Positions 16,782-27,600 of a stretch of DNA of 64,000 nucleotides are shown piece after piece. Source of the DNA: Halostagnicola sp. A-GB9-2. Lineage in GTDB: Archaea > Halobacteriota > Halobacteria > Halobacteriales > Natrialbaceae. Under the pieces are notes generated by a model that worked only from the letters and a program-made list of their open reading frames with translations, was not told the origin of the DNA and ran no database searches. The position numbers were made by a program, and so were the translations under genes. Within the stretch, counting starts at the first letter, position 1, and each line of letters opens with the position of its first letter. Where the stretch lies: assembly GCF_030068615.1 (NCBI RefSeq), contig NZ_JASJOC010000005.1, forward strand, positions 239,929-303,928. The letters are read 5' to 3'.

Positions 16782-18086
16782 ATGACAATGACACGCAGAA
16801 CCACTCATAGTGTTCGCCGTCGTAGACTGCTTCAGGCACTCGGAATCGCCGGTGTGTCTGGACTGGCAGGCTGTGTAAGTACAGGCGGTGACGACGATAC
16901 CGACCTAACCGGATGGGGATGGAACATCGCGGCGCAATCTCTCCAGGACGCCGCGGTGCAATACAACGAGGAGAACGGGACCGACATCTCGGTCGACGAA
17001 CTCGGGGATGACGCGTGGGAACAGCGGTTCCAGACCGCGATCACGAGCGGCGAAGGAGCACCAGAATTTTCACCAGTTCAAAACTACGAAGTCGCATCGT
17101 TCGCCGACCTCGGCGGGCTAACCGACCTCACCGACCGAATCGATGAGGCGGAGATACGGGACGATATCATTGACGGAAAGTGGGATACGGTCAACATCGA
17201 CGGTAACGATTACGCGCTTCCGTGGGACCTGGGGCCGACCGGTGTATTCTATAACCGAGAACGGTACAGCGAGGCGGGAATCGATCCCGATAATATTGAA
17301 ACGTGGGACGACTTTATCGAAGCGGGAGCGTCCCTTCCAGACGATATCGCGATGCTCGACCTTCCGACCGAAGAGATACCACAGCTTTGGCGAACGCTGT
17401 TCCGACAACTCGGTGGACAGTCGTTCACCGAAGACGGCGACGTGAACATCGCCAGTGGGGAAAGCGTTCGTGCCGCAGAACTGATCAAAGACTTGGACGA
17501 TGCAGGCATTACAACGCGCGTAGAGATGTGGTCTGGCGGTTGGTTTACCTCCTTCGCTGAAGGCGATATTTTATCGATGATATCGGCAGCCTGGATGGAC
17601 GGAACGCTTCGCGCGGAGCTTCCCGACACCGAGGGGAATTGGGGAGTCTACAAGTTGCCCGCGTTCGAAGAAGGTGGTTCCCGTGCATCGAATCGGGGCG
17701 GCTCCAATCTGGTTATCCCATCGCAGATACAAGACGAGGAGGTCGTCGAGGAGGTCTGGGAGTTCTGCCTCTGGAGCATGACGACTCCCGAAGTACAAAA
17801 CACGATGCTAGAGGAGTACGGGTTGTTTCCGTCGTTAGCTACTGCTTACGACTCATCGATTTACGAGGAAGAACAGGAGTTCTACGACGGACAGGCGGTC
17901 TGGGAACTCTTCGCGGAGGTTGCCGAAGAGATCGAACCGTATCGATATACGCCAGATACGCCTGAAGTCATGAACGCACTCGAGACGGAACTCAATGATA
18001 TGCTCGACGACGAACAATCACCGGAAGAGGCGATGGAAAACGCCGCAGAAACGGTCGCAGACCGCACTGACCGTGATCTGGCATAA
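16782..18086 (+). CDS. Sugar ABC transporter, Tat-exported substrate-binding lipoprotein
   Basis: A 434-residue extracellular solute-binding protein of family 1 (CUT1 type), which captures mono- or oligosaccharides outside the membrane. The N-terminus has a Tat motif (VRRRRLLQALG, Arg12-15) and a lipobox LAGC with Cys31 as the lipid anchor, followed by an acidic linker. Typical body features include GKWDTVNIDGNDYALPWDLG, the hinge YNRERYSEAGI, and late WEFCLWSMTTPEVQNTMLEE. Two permeases and an ATPase follow on the same strand. A second ATG two codons downstream is an equal start candidate. Substrate is not readable, but the setting suggests plant-wall oligosaccharides. Confidence 0.93.
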   Translation: MTMTRRTTHSVRRRRLLQALGIAGVSGLAGCVSTGGDDDTDLTGWGWNIAAQSLQDAAVQYNEENGTDISVDELGDDAWEQRFQTAITSGEGAPEFSPVQNYEVASFADLGGLTDLTDRIDEAEIRDDIIDGKWDTVNIDGNDYALPWDLGPTGVFYNRERYSEAGIDPDNIETWDDFIEAGASLPDDIAMLDLPTEEIPQLWRTLFRQLGGQSFTEDGDVNIASGESVRAAELIKDLDDAGITTRVEMWSGGWFTSFAEGDILSMISAAWMDGTLRAELPDTEGNWGVYKLPAFEEGGSRASNRGGSNLVIPSQIQDEEVVEEVWEFCLWSMTTPEVQNTMLEEYGLFPSLATAYDSSIYEEEQEFYDGQAVWELFAEVAEEIEPYRYTPDTPEVMNALETELNDMLDDEQSPEEAMENAAETVADRTDRDLA

Positions 18087-18370
18087 TATGAGCACAACCG
18101 ACGGACAGAATCACGCGAACACGACCCGGAATCAGTAGTAGCTATGGATACAAGACAAACTCGTATCAATACGCCAGAAGGATCGAAGCCGTCGAATTCG
18201 CCGGCTTCGGTCCGCTCGAAAAACGACTACTTCCGCCACGACATTCGATCGGTATCCCGTTCAAGCACTCGGGCGGAGAGACAGATGAACGATGTGGACG
18301 CTGAGAGGCGTCGAACTGAATGTGAGCAAACCGAGATTTCAATAGAGACAGATAACACGGTCGTTCTGGT
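18087..18370. other. Spacer within the ABC operon, possible short frame
   Basis: 284 bases separate the binding-protein gene from the first permease. A short frame MSTTDGQNHANTTRNQ starts two bases after the upstream stop. A 76-codon frame (18144-18374) overlaps the permease start; it is Arg/Ser/Thr-rich with no known domain. Such gaps behind binding-protein genes often hold RNA processing or attenuation sites. I do not support a gene here. Confidence 0.4.
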
Positions 18371-19393
18371 ATGACCCTTGGAGCTATTATTTCGAAGATT
18401 CAGTCGTCGCACTCGTATAAACGAGCGTCCGATCAGCTTCGGTACAAGCGTCAGACTATTGCCGAATGGCTACCGACGCTTCCAGGGCTCCCTTACCTGT
18501 ATATTTCGCCGTTTTTCATCCTCTTCGGGATATTCCTGCTGTTTCCGACGGTGTACACGCTTTATTTGTCCTTTTTCACATATCTCGGCGTAGCCGATGG
18601 AAACCTCTTCGAGATACAACTGGGAGCAGTCGAAATTGCGATTCCGCGGATAGCAAACCTGGAATTCGCCGGTCTATCGAACTACGAGCGATTGCTACTC
18701 AGAGATTCGCTCTTCCACCGGTCGATGTACAATACAGCGTTTATTTTCTTTGTACAGGTGCCGCTGATGGTCATCCTCGGTATGGCCACCGCGCTCGTGT
18801 TGGACGCCAAATTCATTCGCGCAAAGGGGCTATTTCGGACCCTAATTGCGCTTCCGGTCGCGACTGGCCTCGTCGCGTACTCGACCATCTTCCTCTTGCT
18901 GTTCAACGACGACATCGGGCTTATCAACTACATGTTAGAGTCCGTCGGCGCGACGGCGATTCCGTGGTTGACGGACGGGTTCTGGGCGCGAATCACGCTC
19001 GTGATTGCAGTCACCTGGCGGTGGCTTGGATACAACATGATCATCATACTAGCCGGGTTACAGACGGTTCCACAGCAGTTGTACGAAGCGGCCGAAATCG
19101 ACGGTGCGAGTCGTTGGCAGAAGTTTCGGTACGTGACCCTGCCCCAACTCCGTCCAGTCCTGTTGTTCGTCGTGGTCACTTCGACGATCGGAACCTTCCA
19201 GATATTCGCCGAGCCGTACGTCATTACCGGCGGCGGCCCGGGCAACGCAACGATTACCGTCGTACAGTACATCTACGAACAGGCGTTCTTGCAGTTCAAC
19301 CTCGGATACGCGAGCGCGGCCTCGGTGATTCTGGTTACCATGGTTAGCATCCTATCAATACTCCAAATAAAATACGGAGGGGGTGAAGACTGA
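18371..19393 (+). CDS. Sugar ABC transporter permease (MalF/UgpA type)
   Basis: A 340-residue inner-membrane protein. After a 35-residue basic N-tail the first membrane segment begins at YLYISPFFILFGIFLLFPTV, and six segments are expected in all. The ATPase-contact EAA loop reads EAAEIDGASRWQKFRYVTLP near residues 238-258. The late EPYVITGGGPGNATITVVQY is typical of CUT1 permeases. It overlaps the next permease by one base (TGATG), a sign of translational coupling. The start was chosen as the first ATG after the spacer; no better one is visible. Confidence 0.93.
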   Translation: MTLGAIISKIQSSHSYKRASDQLRYKRQTIAEWLPTLPGLPYLYISPFFILFGIFLLFPTVYTLYLSFFTYLGVADGNLFEIQLGAVEIAIPRIANLEFAGLSNYERLLLRDSLFHRSMYNTAFIFFVQVPLMVILGMATALVLDAKFIRAKGLFRTLIALPVATGLVAYSTIFLLLFNDDIGLINYMLESVGATAIPWLTDGFWARITLVIAVTWRWLGYNMIIILAGLQTVPQQLYEAAEIDGASRWQKFRYVTLPQLRPVLLFVVVTSTIGTFQIFAEPYVITGGGPGNATITVVQYIYEQAFLQFNLGYASAASVILVTMVSILSILQIKYGGGED

Positions 19394-20229
19394 TGCGCGA
19401 GGATACCAGGAACAAAGCGCTCTGGAAATTCGGGAGCTACATCTTCTTGCTCATCGTCACCGCTCTCGTGACGATTCCGATCTACTGGATGGTGGTCACC
19501 GCGACGATCCCTCAATCCGAGTTCTTCTCGTGGCCGCCGCGGGTCATCCCTGGGACGTACTACTTCGAAAATCTCGCGGCGCTACAGGAGAACACGAACT
19601 TCATCAGGAGTATCGGGAACAGCCTCATTATCGCGATTTCCTATACTATCCTCTCCTTGCTGCTCTGTTCGATGGCCGGCTTCGCCTTCGCGAAGTACGA
19701 GTTCCGGTTCAAAGAGCCGTTGTTCTACTTTATTTTGGCGACGCTTATCCTCCCGATTCAGCTGCTGATTATTCCGCTGTTCCTCCTAATGGTCCAGTTC
19801 GGGTGGACGAACTCGTTCCTCGCGGTGATCCTTCCGTGGGCGGCGAATCCCCTCGGGATATTTCTGATGCGCCAAAATATGCGAGCGATACCCGATTCGC
19901 TCCTCGAGTCGGCTCGAATGGACGGCGCAACGGAGTTCCAGCTGTACTACAAGATCGCGTTGCCGACGATGATCCCGTCGTTGGCGGCGCTTGCGATTAT
20001 TCTGTTCTTGTTCCAGTGGCAGGCATTTCTCTACCCGCTGGTTATTCTCCAGGAACCGGAGATGTACACGATTCCGCTCGCGTTGGCGGATCTCGTCGGG
20101 GCACAGCGAGTGTACTACGACCAGATAATGGTCGCGACATCGCTCGCGATTATTCCGATCTTCGTGGTGTTCCTGACGCTCCAGAAGTACTTCATCAAAG
20201 GGATCCTCGCAGGGTCCGTCAAACAATAA
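19393..20229 (+). CDS. Sugar ABC transporter permease (MalG/UgpE type)
   Basis: A 278-residue inner-membrane permease, the partner of the upstream one. Visible features are a first membrane segment IFLLIVTALVTIPIYWMVVT, the periplasmic-type sequence GTYYFENLAAL, and the EAA loop ESARMDGATEFQLYYKIALP near residues 173-192. The end LQKYFIKGILAGSVKQ is very typical of CUT1 second permeases. It starts inside the stop of the first permease and is followed 11 bases later by the ATPase gene. Confidence 0.94.
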   Translation: MREDTRNKALWKFGSYIFLLIVTALVTIPIYWMVVTATIPQSEFFSWPPRVIPGTYYFENLAALQENTNFIRSIGNSLIIAISYTILSLLLCSMAGFAFAKYEFRFKEPLFYFILATLILPIQLLIIPLFLLMVQFGWTNSFLAVILPWAANPLGIFLMRQNMRAIPDSLLESARMDGATEFQLYYKIALPTMIPSLAALAIILFLFQWQAFLYPLVILQEPEMYTIPLALADLVGAQRVYYDQIMVATSLAIIPIFVVFLTLQKYFIKGILAGSVKQ

Positions 20230-20240
20230 GGTGATCAACA

Positions 20241-21371
20241 ATGGCTACAATCGACATTACGAATTTACGAAAGGAATTCGGTGACGACGGCGAACAGATC
20301 GTGGCAGTCGACGACGTCGACCTCACAATCGAAGACGGTGAGTTTCTCGTCTTCGTGGGGCCGTCCGGCTGTGGGAAAACGACGACGCTTCGGTGTATCG
20401 GCGGCCTCGAGGACGTTACGGAGGGCACCATCGAATTCGACGGAACCGACGTAACGGACGAACGTGCCCGGGAACGAAATGTCGCGATGGTGTTCCAAAA
20501 TTACGCCTTGTACCCGCACATGACCGTCGAACGGAACATCGGCTTCCCGCTGAAGCTATCGACGAAGCAATCCTCCGAAGAAATCTCCGCTCGAGTGACG
20601 GAGGTCGCGGAGTTGCTCGGGATCGAACCGTTGTTGAACAAAAAACCGAAGGAGCTCTCCGGCGGGCAACAACAGCGCGTCGCGCTCGGTCGGGCGATCA
20701 TCCGCGATCCCGAGGTGTTCTTGATGGACGAACCGCTCTCGAATCTGGACGCGAAGCTCCGCTCGACGATGCGGACGGAGCTTCAGGAGTTACAAAAGGA
20801 ACTCTCGGTGACCACCGCGTACGTAACTCACGACCAGACCGAAGCGATGGCGATGGGCGACAGAATAGCCGTTCTCAATCACGGGCAGCTACAACAGGTC
20901 GGCACGGCCGAAGAAGTGTATCGATCGCCGACCAACGAGTTCGTCGCGGGATTCATCGGCAGTCCGAGCATCAACCTCTTTACGGCGGCGGTCGACGGAA
21001 ACACGCTCACCGGACCCGACGGATTCACCTACACGCTCGAGGACACCGCGCCGCTCGAGGGCAGGGACCGCGTCCGCGTCGGCGTCCGGCCGGAAGACCT
21101 GACGCCCGTTTCGGACGGGAGCATGCCCTGTGACGTCACCGTCGTCGAGCAGATGGGGAACGAAAACTTCCTCTACGCGGAGATGGGCGACATCGATCTA
21201 ACGGCGCGTATCGAAAGCAGGCTCAATCCGGCGGAAGATATCGGGATCACGTTCGGATTCGAGGAGGAAGATCTCTACCTCTTCGATCCGCAGACCTCAT
21301 CAGCCCTCAAAACGAAGACGAGCGAGACGAACGTCGACTACCAACAGTACGTCCAAACTGGGAACGTCTAA
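20241..21371 (+). CDS. Sugar ABC transporter ATPase (MalK/MsmX type)
   Basis: A 376-residue cytoplasmic ATPase energising the CUT1 importer. Walker A GPSGCGKTTT near residue 40, Q-loop VFQNYALYPHMTVERNIGFP, signature LSGGQQQRVALGRAI near 139, Walker B VFLMDEP near 160, and the H-loop TAYVTHDQTEAMAM are all intact. Residues about 240-376 form the MalK-like TOBE/OB tail (VRVGVRPEDLTPVSDGSMPC, EQMGNENFLYAEMG), which often serves regulation or sharing of the ATPase among several sugar importers. It is the last gene of the transporter operon; a separate promoter precedes the next gene. Confidence 0.95.
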   Translation: MATIDITNLRKEFGDDGEQIVAVDDVDLTIEDGEFLVFVGPSGCGKTTTLRCIGGLEDVTEGTIEFDGTDVTDERARERNVAMVFQNYALYPHMTVERNIGFPLKLSTKQSSEEISARVTEVAELLGIEPLLNKKPKELSGGQQQRVALGRAIIRDPEVFLMDEPLSNLDAKLRSTMRTELQELQKELSVTTAYVTHDQTEAMAMGDRIAVLNHGQLQQVGTAEEVYRSPTNEFVAGFIGSPSINLFTAAVDGNTLTGPDGFTYTLEDTAPLEGRDRVRVGVRPEDLTPVSDGSMPCDVTVVEQMGNENFLYAEMGDIDLTARIESRLNPAEDIGITFGFEEEDLYLFDPQTSSALKTKTSETNVDYQQYVQTGNV

Positions 21372-21536
21372 CGGTAGCGAAGACGGAACCCAAACTCAAA
21401 GTCGGTTTTAGGACGAGGGCACCCGCGTAACGACAGCGACGGTAAATCGGTCGGAAACGCTCTCTCGCGATGATTGTATTGTTTACCTGAATTACGGAAA
21501 TAGCTATATGTATCGATCGCCAATGGTCGATAGACC

Positions 21537-24518
21537 ATGTTAGACGAAGATATACTAGGCGAAGCCGTTAGCCGACGAACGATGCTTTCGTCGGTTTCGG
21601 GTGTCGCATTGAGTACCATCATCGCCCCCAGCGTGGGCGCTCGCGACCGAACCCCCGTCGAAGCGGACGAGGTTCTCTCCAGTTTCAATGGGGATACCGT
21701 TCCGTCGGTTTCGCTCACTCCTCGGCCAGCAGAGCCGGAGCGTCGACGATCGCTGAACGGAGAGTGGGAGTTCACTGAACGCGCGGGCACTGACATCCCG
21801 GAGACGGACGACTGGGGATCCGAGGACGTTCCGGGACAGTGGAGATGGGACGAAGTCCTCGAGGACGAGAGCGAATGGTACCCGCCCGACGACGCCAGCG
21901 GCTGGTATCGGAGAACGTTCACGATACCGTCGTCGTGGGACGGTGATCGACTCAAACTCCGATTCGGAGCCGTCTACAGTCAGGCAACGGTGTGGATTAA
22001 CGAAACGGAGGTCGGCGAACACACGGGCGGTTACACCCCCTTCGAAATCGACATCACCGACGAGGTTTCGATCGGCTCGGACAATACCGTCACCGTCGCA
22101 GTCTCTCACCGATCGGTCGCCGACGATCTCAGTTGGCAGAACGTCACCGGCGGAATTACGCGAGACGTGACGCTCTATAGCGTCCCGTCGGCCTTCGTCT
22201 CCCGGTTCCACGTGGACACCGAACTCCACGACGACGGAACGGCGACGGTGTACGCGGAAACGACGGTTTCGAACGACGGGGGTGAGACCGTCGAAAACCC
22301 GGTCGTCGACCTCGGGTTGACGAACCCGGACGGAGAACACGCCGGTTCCACCGAACGCGAACTCGAGCCCCTCGAGAGCGGTGAATCGAGGACGGCGGTG
22401 CTCGAAATACCCGTTTCGGATCCGGTCACGTGGAACCCGGAGCAACCCCGATTGTACGATATCGAATGTACACTCGCCGCCGGTGACCAGCAAACAAACC
22501 TCGAGAAACGGGTTGGCATTCGCCAGCTGACCGTCGTCGGAAACGAACTCCGACTCAACGGAACGGCGCTTACGCTCCGGGGGATTAACTGGGAAGAGAT
22601 CCACATCCCCGAGCACGGCCACGCGGTTCCGGAGGAACTGACCCGCCGTGACGCCGAACGACTCCGGAAAGCGAATATCAACTTCGTTCGGACGGCCCAT
22701 CACCCGACCTCCGAAGCGTTTCTCGAGGCCTGTGACGAACTGGGAATCGTCGTCGAGGTCGAAGCGCCGCACATGTTCGTCGGACGGGGCCGCCCCGATC
22801 CCGAGTACGATCTGGTTCTCCAACAAACGGCAGAGATGGTCGAGCGCGACCGAAGCCGAACCTCGGTCTGTCTGTGGTCCATCGCGAACGAATCCGAGTG
22901 GTACCAGGCGTTCGAGGACGCCGCGACGCTCATCCGCGAACTCGATCCGACCCGTCCGACGATTTTCCACTACGACGTCTACGACGAGGGGCAACCGTGG
23001 GAAGAGCACGTGGACATCGACAGCCACCACTATCCGGCCAAGCGAGTTGATTCGACGGTCGACCAGTTCGAGGACCACGACGATCCGATCATGTTCGGAG
23101 AGTACGCCCATCTTTACTGTTACAACGACCAGGAACTCGTCACCGATCCCGGCCTCCGGGACGAGTGGGGCCGCCTGTTCGACGAGATTTGGGAGCAGTG
23201 TCGATCGGTCGAGGCGTGTATGGGTGCGGCGATCTGGGCGGGCGGCGATCACTTAGAGCAGTGGGGAGATTACCTCTGGGGCATCGTCGACCGACACCGA
23301 CGGCCGCGGCCCGAATACTGGCACGTGAAGAAGACGTATTCTCCGGTCAAACTCGCGACGACGGAGTGGGTCGACGACGACGAATCGGTTCAGCTTACGA
23401 TCGAGAATCGCTACGAATTCATCAATCTCTCCGATCGTCGCCTCGAGTGGGAACACGCCGAGGGCGAAGGTGTCGTAGACGCGGACATCGAACCCGGAGA
23501 ACGCGGAGAGGTCGTCATCCCCGCGGAGAACGCGGACGAAGTTACCGTTCGCGCCTGTCATCCGGACGGATTCACGATAACGTCGTTCGGGCTTCACCGA
23601 GAGGAGCCGGAATCGGAACGGACGAACGAGACAGGGGGCGGTCCCCCTGACGGTGCCGGATCCGTCTTCGAAGCCGACGGAGCGGTTCGCGCGGAAACGC
23701 CGACCCACGCGCTGTCGGTGGACTGTCGGTCGGGGGAGCTTGCTGTCGGATCGGGGGGTAACGACTCGGTCGTCTCCGGAGCCCTCGAGCTCGCCGCAAC
23801 GCCAATCCAGTCTGACACCGGGAGAGCGTACGACGAAGCCATCGACTACCGCCTCGAGGAACGAACGGTCGACGACGTTCGGATCGGAGACGACGGCGAG
23901 ACGATCGTCACGGAAGTGAGCTACGAGACGGCAACTGGTGAGTTCGTGATCCACCCCCTCTCGGGGGGTATCGAAATCGAGTACGATTTTACGCTCGAGG
24001 AGTCGCTTTCGCTGCGAGAAGTCGGCCTCTCACTGCCGGTTACGGACGACCACACCACGCTTTCGTGGACGCGGGATGGACACTGGAGTACCTACCCGGC
24101 GGATCACATCGGTCGACTGTCGGGAACCGCAAGCGCGTTTCCGACCGGCGGTCGGCCGGACGACGACACGAAGCGACTCGACCCCGATCAGCCGTGGAAA
24201 GACGACGCGACAATCCGTGGGTCCAACGACTTCCGGAGCACGAAACGGAACGTGCTCGCCGCAGACCTCAGGAGCGACGACGAGGACGGAGTAACGATTC
24301 TCTCCGAAGGCGACCAACACGTTCGGTGTCAGGTTCGCGACGACGCCGTCGACGTGCTCGTTCTCGATCGATCGCTTTCGGGCTCCAGCGCTGACTGGAT
24401 GGACCGGTATCCAGTTCTGGATCAAGAGCCGGAACTCGAGTCGGGAACGCAGTTATCAGGGAGCGCACGATTTCAGGTAACCGGATCACGCGCCGGTGAT
24501 CTTCCCGCAATGGACTGA
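21537..24518 (+). CDS. Glycoside hydrolase family 2, Tat-exported beta-galactosidase-like
   Basis: A 993-residue GH2 enzyme. The N-terminus has a Tat-like leader (AVSRRTMLSSVSGVALSTII), predicting action outside the cell. The sugar-binding domain (SLNGEWEFTE, GAVYSQATVWINETEVGEHT, YTPFEIDITDEV) and Ig-like domain precede the catalytic barrel. There the acid/base Glu452 (IANESEW) and nucleophile Glu522 (MFGEYAH) are both present. A C-terminal part of about 350 residues resembles the beta-galactosidase small-chain fold. A TATA-like CTATATG near 21504-21510 sits about 30 bases before the ATG, so it has its own promoter. It may act on beta-galactoside, -glucuronide or -mannoside chains; the family does not settle this. 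Confidence 0.9.
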   Translation: MLDEDILGEAVSRRTMLSSVSGVALSTIIAPSVGARDRTPVEADEVLSSFNGDTVPSVSLTPRPAEPERRRSLNGEWEFTERAGTDIPETDDWGSEDVPGQWRWDEVLEDESEWYPPDDASGWYRRTFTIPSSWDGDRLKLRFGAVYSQATVWINETEVGEHTGGYTPFEIDITDEVSIGSDNTVTVAVSHRSVADDLSWQNVTGGITRDVTLYSVPSAFVSRFHVDTELHDDGTATVYAETTVSNDGGETVENPVVDLGLTNPDGEHAGSTERELEPLESGESRTAVLEIPVSDPVTWNPEQPRLYDIECTLAAGDQQTNLEKRVGIRQLTVVGNELRLNGTALTLRGINWEEIHIPEHGHAVPEELTRRDAERLRKANINFVRTAHHPTSEAFLEACDELGIVVEVEAPHMFVGRGRPDPEYDLVLQQTAEMVERDRSRTSVCLWSIANESEWYQAFEDAATLIRELDPTRPTIFHYDVYDEGQPWEEHVDIDSHHYPAKRVDSTVDQFEDHDDPIMFGEYAHLYCYNDQELVTDPGLRDEWGRLFDEIWEQCRSVEACMGAAIWAGGDHLEQWGDYLWGIVDRHRRPRPEYWHVKKTYSPVKLATTEWVDDDESVQLTIENRYEFINLSDRRLEWEHAEGEGVVDADIEPGERGEVVIPAENADEVTVRACHPDGFTITSFGLHREEPESERTNETGGGPPDGAGSVFEADGAVRAETPTHALSVDCRSGELAVGSGGNDSVVSGALELAATPIQSDTGRAYDEAIDYRLEERTVDDVRIGDDGETIVTEVSYETATGEFVIHPLSGGIEIEYDFTLEESLSLREVGLSLPVTDDHTTLSWTRDGHWSTYPADHIGRLSGTASAFPTGGRPDDDTKRLDPDQPWKDDATIRGSNDFRSTKRNVLAADLRSDDEDGVTILSEGDQHVRCQVRDDAVDVLVLDRSLSGSSADWMDRYPVLDQEPELESGTQLSGSARFQVTGSRAGDLPAMD

Positions 24519-24650
24519 TCTGGACTGCTGTGAGTAGGGAGGTCGAAAGACGCTGGCAGTCCCTCGACAAGCGGCGGATCTCACCGAGAACGTGCCAGAT
24601 AGATTGTTTTTCACCCGACCGTTTATGATCGATCGATTCGTGGTGTTCCT

Positions 24651-27600
24651 ATGGCTCGACGCCCAGTAGAACGAAGCTCGCTCCCCGAGTACATCGAAAA
24701 CCCGGCTCAGCTCGGCGAGAACGTCGAACCGGTCCACTGTCCGACGGTCGGCTACGAAACGATAGCGAACGCGGTCGCCGCGAACGAACCACTGACAGAA
24801 CTCGAGTCCCGATGGGAGGAATCGAACTACTTCGAACGGCTCGACGGGGAGTGGGAGTTCTGTTGGGCCGAAACGCCAACGGACCTTCCCGAGGAACTCC
24901 CGGCGGACAGCGACTGGGACACGATTCCGGTTCCGTCGGTCTGGCAACTCCACGGATACGACAGGCCGATCTATCGGAACCACGCACTGACATGGGAGCG
25001 ACTGCCCGAGGTCGAGACGCTTCCGGATGCGCCCGACGTCCCGTCCGAATTTAATCCGGTCGGAACGTATCGACGAACGGTGACCGTTCCCGAAGCTTGG
25101 GAGGGAAACCGGCGCTCGTACCTCCAGTTCGAGGGCGTCAAATCCGCCTGTTTCGTCTGGATCGACGGCGAGTACGTCGGGTACGATCAGGGATCGATGA
25201 CTCCCTCCGAGTTCGACGTGACCGATCACCTCGATCCGGGTTCGGATCACGAACTCCTGGTCCAAGTATTCCGGTTCTCCGATGGAAGCTACCTGGAGAC
25301 CCAGGATATGATCCGATTCAGCGGTATCTTCCGGAGCGTATTCGCGTATTCGAAGCCGGAGAGACACGTTCGAGATTACACCGTCCGAACCGACTTCGAC
25401 GAGGCGCTCGTCGACGCCACGCTCTCCGTCGACGCCGATATTCGCTGGCCGCAAACCATCGAAGACGAACCGGAACTGACGCTCGTCGGCGAGTTGTACG
25501 ATCCGAGCGGGTCACTCGTCACGACGATGGAAGCGCCCGCCGAGCGCGGAGACGGAAATTCCGTGCGGCTGGAAGCAGAAATTTCCGATCCAGAGAAGTG
25601 GTCCGCGGAGGATCCGACACTGTATACCCTGGCGATCGCGCTCCGAACGGCGGCCGGCGAGACAACGGAGGCGCTCACCCAATTCGTCGGCTTCCGCGAA
25701 TACGAGATCGACGACGGAGTCCTCACGGTTAACGGGAACCCGGTGACGATCCGCGGGATGAACCGACACGACCACGATCCGCGGGGCGGACGAACCGTAC
25801 CGTTCGATCGGGCACTCGAGGATCTCAGAGCGATGAAGCGCAACAACATCAACGCGATCAGGACCGCACACTATCCGCACGATCTCTCGGTCTACGCCAT
25901 CGCCGACGAACTCGGGCTGTACGTCTTCGACGAAGCGAACGTCGAAACCCACTTCGATCTGAACTTCGTCAACGACCACCCCGAATTTCACGACGCGTTT
26001 CTCGAGCGATTCGAGCGGATGATCGCCCATCACAAAAACGTCACCAGTATCGTCGCCTGGAGCACCAGCAACGAGGCGGGAACCGGGCCGGCACACGAGG
26101 CGATGGCCGAACACGCCCGCGACGTGGACGAGACGCGATTCGTCTTCCATCAGGGCGACGGCGAAGCGCCTTACGAGGAGTTCCACGACTCGATGACCGG
26201 GACGGCGCCGTTTACCGACATTTCCGGGCCGCGATATCCGATTCCGGATACGCTCGCGCAGTTCAGTTCTGTCGACGACCGCCCGCTGATCATGGGAGAG
26301 TACGCCCACGCGTTCTGTAACAGCCTCGGTTTGCAGGACGCTTACTGGGATCTCGTCAATACGATCGACGGGGTGCAAGGCGGATTCATCTGGGAGTGGA
26401 CCAATCAAACGCTTCGGGCAGATACCGTGGCGGACGGGAACACGCGGAGTGACGGCGTGTGGTTCGACGGCGACAGCTTCCTCCTTGACGGCGTCGTTTT
26501 CTCGGACCTCTCGGCCAAACCATCTCTCGAGCAGGTGAAATGGACTCAGCGACCGATGTCGGTAGAACCGGTAACACCGCGCGACGGCGTCGTAACGATA
26601 ACGAACGGCTTCGATTTCACGAATCTGTGCGAGTACGAACTTCAGTGGGAACTCGCTATCGACGGCGTAGTCGATCAGAGGGGCATCGTTGACGTAGATA
26701 TCCCCGCGGGACGCACTCGAGGAGTCATACTCCCGTTCGAAGAGCCGTCCCTCGACCCGGGTCAGGAGTGTCTGGTGACGGTTAGTCTTCATCTCGGTTC
26801 CGACACGGAGTGGGCAGATCGCGGGCACGAGATAGCGTTCGAACAGTTCGAGGTGCCGATTCGCCCTTCGGCGAAATCGTCGAGCGATGGCGAGGTCGAA
26901 CGCGGGGCGCTCGAGGTCACCGAACTCAAGGAGGAGATTCTGTTCGCCAGCGATCAGTTCGAGTACCGCTTCGATCGAACTCGAGGGCGGTTCCGGGACC
27001 TATCCATCAGGGGACAATCCGTCGGACAAGACGGGCCGATATTCGACGCGTATCGCGCACCCGTCCCGAACGAGGGCCTCGTTCGAACCGCGACAGAGTG
27101 GGGGTACAACAATGGAACGGAGTGGACCGAACTCGGACTCGATAGACTCACCCACGACGTTCGGGAGGTGACTCTCGAGCGGGGTTCGTCAGATCACGCG
27201 CGTCTCGAGGTTCGGACGACGGTCAAAAACACGCAAGGAGATCGCTTATTCGACGTCGCCTACGGGTACGGCGTTCACGCGACGGGAGCCATCGATGTCA
27301 AGGTTGCCGTCGAGCCGACCGAAACGCTCCGTGAACGGCTTTCGTCGTGGCTACCACGGATGGGTATCGACCTCGAGTTACCAGCCGCGATAACCGACGT
27401 CGAATGGTACGGTCGCGGGCCACACGAAACGTATCCCGACAGGAAGACCGGAGCGAAAATCGGGCGGTACACCGGTCAAATCGAAGACCAGTTCGTCCCC
27501 TACCGCGTGCCACAGGACAACGGAAACAAAACCGACGTTCGATGGGCGGCGATGACCGGTTCGGAGGCCGGCATCATCGTCTCCGGTGATCACCCGCTGA

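Noticed and set aside
18144..18374. A 76-codon frame between binding protein and permease
   Set aside because: Arg/Ser/Thr-rich without a domain, overlapping the permease start; more likely spacer DNA.
21555..23252. A 565-codon open frame on the - strand opposite the first GH2
   Set aside because: Antisense shadow of a gene with clear GH2 catalytic residues; the translation is Val/Arg/Asp-rich without domains.
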